Below, in pieces: positions 59,681-64,000 of a stretch of 64,000 nucleotides of DNA. This DNA is from Pseudomonas arsenicoxydans (GTDB lineage: Bacteria > Pseudomonadota > Gammaproteobacteria > Pseudomonadales > Pseudomonadaceae): positions 1 to 64,000 of the forward strand of contig NZ_RCZE01000020.1 of assembly GCF_006438915.1 (NCBI RefSeq), given 5' to 3'. A model generated the notes under the pieces. That model was not told where the DNA came from and did no database searches. It was given only the letters and a program-made list of their open reading frames with translations. A program made the position numbers and the translations under genes. Position 1 is the first letter of the stretch. Each line of letters opens with the position of its first letter.

Positions 59681-59709
59681 ACCTGCCTTGTTTCCTGTGC
59701 GGACGTTGC

Positions 59710-60012
59710 TCAGCTCAGTTTCGTGCTGGAGCGACGAATGATCTTGATCGAGTGAGTCAGGGTCGGCTTGCGGGTCACGCTGATCGGCCGGCGGTTGACC
59801 GTGTCGATGGTGATGTTCCAGAAACCGGTGCTCGGCGCGGTAATCCGGGCCGGGAAAGTATCGAACGCGCCGCCGTGGTAGGTGTGACGACCACCATTCT
59901 TGAAGCTGCGGAAGTTGGCGTCGTTCATCAAGCGGATGTTGCACATTTGGGAGCACTGGATGACGACGATGTCGTCTTCATTGAGGTGCTCGCGCTGGTG
60001 GATAAATTTCAT
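59710..60012 (-). CDS. DUF1883 domain protein
   Basis: A 100-residue protein. MKFIHQREHLNEDDIVVIQCSQMCNIRLMNDANFRSFKNGGRHTYHGGAFDTFPARITAPSTGFWNITID matches the DUF1883 pattern, whose beta-rich fold occurs in phage-defence or signalling (TIR-linked) proteins as well as alone. Here it stands alone. Function unknown. ATG 60012 has GGAGGCGCC just before it. Confidence 0.8.
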   Translation of the reverse strand: MKFIHQREHLNEDDIVVIQCSQMCNIRLMNDANFRSFKNGGRHTYHGGAFDTFPARITAPSTGFWNITIDTVNRRPISVTRKPTLTHSIKIIRRSSTKLS

Positions 60013-60224
60013 GAGGCGCCTCCAGAAGGGCTTTTTCTACAAAATCAAAACGATAGCATGGGCGATTGGCGCAGTTTATCAGCCCGGACAGGTTATTATC
60101 GGGTCGTCAGGGTTCGCTTTGACAATTAAAAACAGTTATTCGGAATTCTGTGGGCGATAAAAGCGGTGCGCCTCGGAGAAAATCAGCATTTGTGCTGTCC
60201 GAGGGTCTTTATCGGAGGTTTTGT

Positions 60225-60581
60225 ATGAAGTGGGGTGTGTTAGTCCTGCCATTGGCGTTGGTCGTGAGTGGCTGCGCCAGCGTTTCGGAGATCAACGAGA
60301 CGCTGCCGACCATGAACGTGATCTCAGGCAAGAAGCCCCATGAGTACGCCCAGTGCCTGGTTGAGCAACTAGCCGATAGCCGTGGAGCTTTGCAAGTTGA
60401 GCCACACAAAGACGGGGTGCGCGTGATCGTTCCGGCGAAGTTCTCGTCGGCCCCGGCTGCCGTGTTTGACATTGAAGAGCGCTCCAGTGGCAGCAGCATC
60501 AAGCTGCATGAGCGCATGTCCAATGTGCCGGTACGCCCCAAGGATGTGCAGAAAGCCGCGAATACCTGTATTTCCGGCTGA
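60225..60581 (+). CDS. Hypothetical lipoprotein
   Basis: A 118-residue protein with a lipoprotein signal (MKWGVLVLPLALVVSGCAS, lipobox VSGC at about Cys17). The mature chain includes KPHEYAQCLVEQLADSRGALQVEPHKDGVRVIVPAKFSSAPAAVFDIEERSSGS, a small periplasmic domain of unknown role. CGGAGGT precedes ATG 60225. Confidence 0.82.
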   Translation: MKWGVLVLPLALVVSGCASVSEINETLPTMNVISGKKPHEYAQCLVEQLADSRGALQVEPHKDGVRVIVPAKFSSAPAAVFDIEERSSGSSIKLHERMSNVPVRPKDVQKAANTCISG

Positions 60582-60604
60582 TACACTGGCGACAATCTAC
60601 ATCG

Positions 60605-60633
60605 ATGCCGTCAAGGCTGTGCTTTGACGGCAT
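60605..60633 (+). terminator. Hairpin after the lipoprotein gene
   Basis: ATGCCGTCAA/TTGACGGCAT, a perfect 10-bp stem with nine-base loop, followed by TGTCATTTCT. It may end the lipoprotein transcript or lie in the leader of the next gene. Confidence 0.65.
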
Positions 60634-60653
60634 TGTCATTTCTGGAGTCAGGC

Positions 60654-60884
60654 ATGAAGCGAGAGCAGGTTCGGGAGCGGCATGCAGAGGGTCACATCTC
60701 TGCCACCCATGTGATTCAGAATCCGGCGAATCCAGGGGAGTGGATCGTGTTTTTCAAAAAAAGCGCCGGGCGCAGTTATTTTCTGGTGGACGATAACGAC
60801 GAAGTCGAATCTTTCAGTAGTCTCGACGACTTGATCGAGACCGTGCGCGGTCTCGGGATCAAATTTGCTGAAATTCACATGTAG
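60654..60884 (+). CDS. Conserved small protein (76 residues)
   Basis: MKREQVRERHAEGHISATHVIQNPANPGEWIVFFKKSAGRSYFLVDDNDEVESFSSLDDLIETVRGLGIKFAEIHM. Soluble; the alternating pattern suggests a small alpha/beta fold. A GGAGTC site precedes ATG 60654. It is probably a conserved Pseudomonas protein, but I cannot name the family. Confidence 0.72.
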   Translation: MKREQVRERHAEGHISATHVIQNPANPGEWIVFFKKSAGRSYFLVDDNDEVESFSSLDDLIETVRGLGIKFAEIHM

Positions 60885-60892
60885 TGTCGGTC

Positions 60893-61174
60893 TTACTTGC
60901 AGACCACCACGACGCTGCGGTTCTTGAAGTTGCCAACGTCGACGCCAAGGGTCTTGTCGCTTTCCTTGGTTGACGGCGTGCCATCGGTCCCGACGATCCG
61001 GTAGCCGGTGCCAGCGCAAGAGGCATCGGCTTTTTCGTAGCAGGTGGCCCACGAGTTGGCTTCACCGGAGCAGTCGATGGCCAGCCCCTGTTCGCCGTTT
61101 TTCAGATAAGCCGGTTCCGAGGTGGCACAGCCGCTCAAGGCCAATACTGCAATCAGAGGCAAAAATTTAGTCAT
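60893..61174 (-). CDS. Hypothetical lipoprotein
   Basis: A 93-residue lipoprotein: MTKFLPLIAVLALSGCATS has lipobox LSGC. The mature part has four further Cys (IDCSG, ATCYEKADASCAG, VVVCK), probably two disulfides. It resembles small outer-membrane lipoproteins of Pseudomonas. Function unknown. Converges with the preceding small gene (eight-base gap). Confidence 0.8.
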   Translation of the reverse strand: MTKFLPLIAVLALSGCATSEPAYLKNGEQGLAIDCSGEANSWATCYEKADASCAGTGYRIVGTDGTPSTKESDKTLGVDVGNFKNRSVVVVCK

Positions 61175-61268
61175 GTCATTGTCGTCGTCAGGATGAGGGA
61201 GGTTAAGCCTGTGACAGCGCTTGCATTAAAAGGTTATAGCGAAGGGCCACTTCCTTTTGTGTAATCAC

Positions 61269-61294
61269 AAAAAAAGCCCTGCACGAAGCAGGGC
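61269..61294 (-). terminator. Terminator after the 61316-61507 gene
   Basis: GCCCTGC/GCAGGGC stem with seven T on the minus strand, 22 bases behind the stop. Confidence 0.88.
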
Positions 61295-61315
61295 CTGGTC
61301 AAAAACCGGTTCAGA

Positions 61316-61507
61316 TCAAGTCTTGTCTTTACCGCGGCGTTTGGCGGGTGCTGGGTGTTCAAGCTCCAATACGGATGCGACCTCAATCGCCTTTGCTTCG
61401 GTAGAGAACGGTCCGGTGATAGTCTCGGTGCCGCCGAAGTTCTCTATCCACCATTGGCCGTCTTTCTGTTTGATCAGGAACCCGTTGACGCTTTTTGCTT
61501 CCGACAT
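61316..61507 (-). CDS. Hypothetical 63-residue protein
   Basis: MSEAKSVNGFLIKQKDGQWWIENFGGTETITGPFSTEAKAIEVASVLE, then a basic Lys/Arg tail. Looks like a small beta-sheet plus helix (DUF-type) protein. GAGGCAG site precedes ATG 61507. The 294 bases from here to galU contain no further ORF and hold the galU promoter. Confidence 0.68.
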   Translation of the reverse strand: MSEAKSVNGFLIKQKDGQWWIENFGGTETITGPFSTEAKAIEVASVLELEHPAPAKRRGKDKT

Positions 61508-61801
61508 CTATCTGCCTCGTTGGCTTGTTCAATTGCGCCATGATAGCGCCAAATGCACCCAGAGAGTGCTGATGGGCGTATGGTGGTGCGATTGCATGTC
61601 TGGTCGGATCGCCAGTGCAGGTTCCGGGTTATCTGCTATCAATTAGAAGCTGCCGAAGGATCTGTGCAGCGATGTGCGGAACTATCCGCGAGAATATTTC
61701 TCTATGTTGGCATCGGTTAGCCAGCGCGGGGCATTGTAAGGTGCACGCCGCCTGATTAGACTGCGCCGAAACTCGTACACACAGCCCTTTCAAGGACTTA
61801 T

Positions 61802-62641
61802 ATGATCAAGAAATGCTTGTTCCCAGCAGCCGGTTACGGTACTCGCTTCCTGCCAGCGACTAAAGCCATGCCCAAAGAAATGCTGCCGGTGGTAAACAAG
61901 CCACTGATCCAGTACGGCGTCGAAGAAGCTCTGGACGCTGGTTTGACCGAAATTTCCATCGTCACAGGCCGCGGCAAGCGCGCCCTGGAAGACCACTTCG
62001 ACATCAGCTACGAGCTGGAAAACCAGATCAAGGGCACCGACAAAGAGAAATACCTGGTCGGTATCCGCAAGTTGCTCGACAACTGCTCGTTCTCTTACAC
62101 CCGTCAGACCGAAATGAAAGGCCTGGGTCACGCGATCCTGACCGGTCGGCCGCTGATCGGCGACGAACCGTTCGCCGTGGTGCTGGCGGATGACTTGTGC
62201 GTAAACCTTGAAGGTGACGGCGTTCTGACCCAGATGGTCAAGCTGTACAAGCAGTTCCGCTGCTCGATCGTCGCCATTCAGGAAGTCGACCCACAAGAAA
62301 CTCACAAGTACGGCGTTATTGCCGGTGAGATGATTCGTGACGATATCTACCGCGTTCACAGCATGGTCGAAAAACCAAAGCCAGAAGATGCACCGTCGAA
62401 CCTGGCGATCATCGGTCGCTACATCCTGACCCCGGATATCTTTGACCTGATCGAACAAACCGAGCCAGGCAAGGGTGGTGAAATCCAGATCACCGACGCC
62501 CTGATGAAACAAGCCCAGAACGGCTGTGTGATGGCCTACAAGTTCAAAGGCAAGCGTTTCGACTGCGGTGGCGCTGAAGGCTACATCGACGCGACCAACT
62601 TCTGCTTCGAGAACTTCTACAAGACTGGCAAGGCTTACTGA
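61802..62641 (+). CDS. galU: UTP-glucose-1-phosphate uridylyltransferase GalU
   Basis: A 279-residue nucleotidyltransferase that makes UDP-glucose for LPS, exopolysaccharide and trehalose. LFPAAGYGTRFLPATKAMPKEMLPVVNKPLIQYGVEEA is the GalU signature with Arg and Lys ligands; LADDLCVNLEGDGVL is the metal-sugar Asp region; VEKPKPEDAPSNLAIIGRYIL follows. ATG 61802. Monocistronic with a strong terminator 59 bases behind the stop. Confidence 0.97.
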   Translation: MIKKCLFPAAGYGTRFLPATKAMPKEMLPVVNKPLIQYGVEEALDAGLTEISIVTGRGKRALEDHFDISYELENQIKGTDKEKYLVGIRKLLDNCSFSYTRQTEMKGLGHAILTGRPLIGDEPFAVVLADDLCVNLEGDGVLTQMVKLYKQFRCSIVAIQEVDPQETHKYGVIAGEMIRDDIYRVHSMVEKPKPEDAPSNLAIIGRYILTPDIFDLIEQTEPGKGGEIQITDALMKQAQNGCVMAYKFKGKRFDCGGAEGYIDATNFCFENFYKTGKAY

Positions 62642-62700
62642 TAGCGCTTGATCCGGTTGTAAGTTCGTCACACGGTTCGAATCGTGTGACGCCATAAAAC

Positions 62701-62727
62701 AAACGCCCCGACTTGTTCGGGGCGTTT
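62701..62727 (+). terminator. Terminator after galU
   Basis: AAACGCCCCG/CGGGGCGTTT, a perfect 10-bp stem with seven-base loop and T-rich tail. Confidence 0.92.
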
Positions 62728-63069
62728 GCGTTTGTGCAAAAAGGAAAATTATTTTCAATTTTTTCTATCTAAGGGCAGTTGTGGCTAATAGCTAATTATT
62801 TCTTGATTATTTGTAACTTAAAATTTTATTTTGATTTTTTTGCGTCGAGACTTTTGATCTGAGTAACGAGAGCTAACCGATTAGTTAGTGTCAGTCTTTG
62901 TTGGTCTGCGTTGCTTTTTGGTTGGCTGAATGTGTGAAAGTATTTCAAAGATACAATATGAAACACATGCTCTGTTGAACAGCAATGTAACTAAATTATA
63001 GAAATGTTTTGTTTTTAAAAGGCGGGAATTAAATTCTCTTGGGTCGTATGTATATCTTGAGGTCAAGAC
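62728..63069. other. AT-rich intergenic segment
   Basis: About 340 bases of clearly lower GC than the rest, with many T/A runs. No supported gene; a weak leftward ORF of 61 codons (62881-63066) lacks a family or ribosome-site support. It contains promoter-like TATAAT-type words near 62957 and 62996 that could drive the following oxidoreductase. The composition suggests a recently acquired segment starting here. Confidence 0.6.
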
Positions 63070-64000
63070 ATGGAGTTCGACGTCATTGTTGTAGGTGCTG
63101 GCGCTGTTGGCGGTTCAATCGCGTATGAATTGTCATCGCGAGGTTTAAATGTCTGTCGGGTCGGTGAAACGGATCGTGCAAACGCAGCGTCAAGGGCTGC
63201 CGGTGCAATGAACGGATGTTTTGGTGAGGTCACCAGCGGATTACTGGCAAGTGACTTTGGCCGACTGAAGCTGGATATGGATCGACAGGCTCAGCAATTA
63301 TGGCCAGTTTGGGCAGAGCGTCTGGCTACTTCTTCTGGCAACGCGACATCCCTGTTCACCGCGATGGGGACTCATGTTCTGCTCAATACGGCGGGCATGG
63401 ACGAAGTTGACAGTGTCAACTACGACACCATCGAAAACACCCTGAGTGAGTACGGCGAACCGTACGAAGTCATTGATCCACGCAAGATGGAGTGGATCAA
63501 GCCCAATCATCTCGTTCGTCCCCTGCGAGGGTTGTACATTCCGAACGAACATTCAGTGAACGCCCATTTGCTGCTGGAAAAACTAGATGCAGCTTTTGTC
63601 GCTGAAGGGGGCACTCTGAAAAATGAGAATGCCCAGCGAGTACTGGCGGAGGGTGGTGTAGCTACGGGCGTAGAGTTGAGCAGTGGGGAGGTGCTCTGGG
63701 CCCGTAAAGTGATTGTCGCCGCAGGCGTCCATTCTCTGGATCTGCTGAGCCATTTCGACGATGTGGTAAAGAAAATTCCACCGTTGTTCAGTGGCTATGG
63801 CGTGTCCATCCTGGTGAAAATGCCGGAAGGGAGCGAGCTGCCTAGCTCAGTCATTCGCACGCCGAACCGTGCGTTTGCCTGTGGCCTGCACTGCGTCCCT
63901 CGTGGCGATGGGATTTTATACCTGGGCGCGACCAATATTATCGCCGAGCAGCCGAAGAAACATGCGCTGGTTTCGGACGTACAATTCTTGCTTGATTGCG
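63070..64000 (+). CDS. FAD-dependent oxidoreductase (DAO family), partial
   Basis: Runs off the right edge after 310 codons. It begins MEFDVIVVGAGAVGGSIAYELSSRGLNVCRVGE, the Rossmann FAD motif (GAGAVGGS), and includes AAGAMNGCFGEVTSGLL, KVIVAAGVHSLDLLSHF and GDGILYLGATNII. The arrangement fits the D-amino-acid oxidase/ThiO glycine oxidase superfamily. Codon use is slightly more AT-rich than in the core genes on the left. It is the first gene behind the AT-rich segment; the rest and its partners are outside the window. The substrate cannot be assigned. Confidence 0.85.
   Translation, partial: MEFDVIVVGAGAVGGSIAYELSSRGLNVCRVGETDRANAASRAAGAMNGCFGEVTSGLLASDFGRLKLDMDRQAQQLWPVWAERLATSSGNATSLFTAMGTHVLLNTAGMDEVDSVNYDTIENTLSEYGEPYEVIDPRKMEWIKPNHLVRPLRGLYIPNEHSVNAHLLLEKLDAAFVAEGGTLKNENAQRVLAEGGVATGVELSSGEVLWARKVIVAAGVHSLDLLSHFDDVVKKIPPLFSGYGVSILVKMPEGSELPSSVIRTPNRAFACGLHCVPRGDGILYLGATNIIAEQPKKHALVSDVQFLLDC

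Overview
The window is 64 kb of a fluorescent-group Pseudomonas chromosome. This rests on the gacA-uvrC-pgsA-tRNA(Gly, Cys, Leu) block, a proteobacterial aerobic-type cobalamin locus, dense Pseudomonas-type REP/REPIN palindromes (core GCGGGCTTGCTCGCGAA) and high-GC codon use. Most of it looks like ordinary core genome. The exceptions are an IS110-family element at the left edge, a decayed toxin-antitoxin pair near 16 kb and an AT-rich segment at the right edge.

Layout. 0-1 kb: edge of an IS110 element sitting inside a REP, then nfuA. 1.2-10.9 kb: cobalamin locus with two divergent units, each behind a B12 riboswitch: cbtB-cbtA-cobE-cobM leftwards and cobW-cobN-chlI/D rightwards. The chelatase small and medium subunits appear to come from one gene through a -1 ribosomal frameshift signal, and cobN carries a whole REPIN inside its reading frame. 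11-16.4 kb: Old Yellow Enzyme with divergent MerR regulator, DUF2790 secreted protein, TerC/CBS membrane protein, thioredoxin-like protein, broken RelE-type module. 16.6-23.5 kb: an amino-acid-type ABC importer, RidA, IclR regulator, DSD1-type PLP ammonia-lyase and KDG kinase, which together fit catabolism of an amino-sugar acid to KDPG. 23.7-27.8 kb: parvulin, soluble hybrid histidine kinase, PilT/PilU-like ATPase. 27.9-33.8 kb: D-3-hydroxybutyrate utilisation genes under a sigma54 activator with visible promoter and paired operator sites. 33.9-39.5 kb: YejABEF-type peptide importer. 39.6-44.1 kb: second parvulin, lipase, DAHP synthase behind an aromatic-residue leader peptide and attenuator, nitrilase-family hydrolase, GNAT.

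44.2-47.8 kb: gacA, uvrC, pgsA and three tRNAs. 47.9-50.8 kb: NmrA-like oxidoreductase with divergent TetR regulator, then small unknown proteins. 50.9-54.6 kb: topoisomerase IB and modABC with a perfect ModE-type palindrome. 54.7-59.4 kb: nitronate monooxygenase, AcuI-type reductase, and an alkylation-repair group (2OG-Fe dioxygenase, AlkB, Ada) whose Ada lacks three of four zinc ligands. 59.5-61.5 kb: small proteins and lipoproteins. 61.8-62.6 kb: galU with a strong terminator. 62.7-64 kb: AT-rich intergenic DNA and a FAD oxidoreductase running off the window.

The strongest observations are the chlI/D frameshift cassette, the in-frame REPIN in cobN, the aromatic attenuator with a second Tyr-rich small ORF, the matched GTCTC-N6-GAGAC sites around the hydroxybutyrate promoter, and the Ada variant. 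No CRISPR array, rRNA operon, integrase or clear biosynthetic gene cluster was seen.
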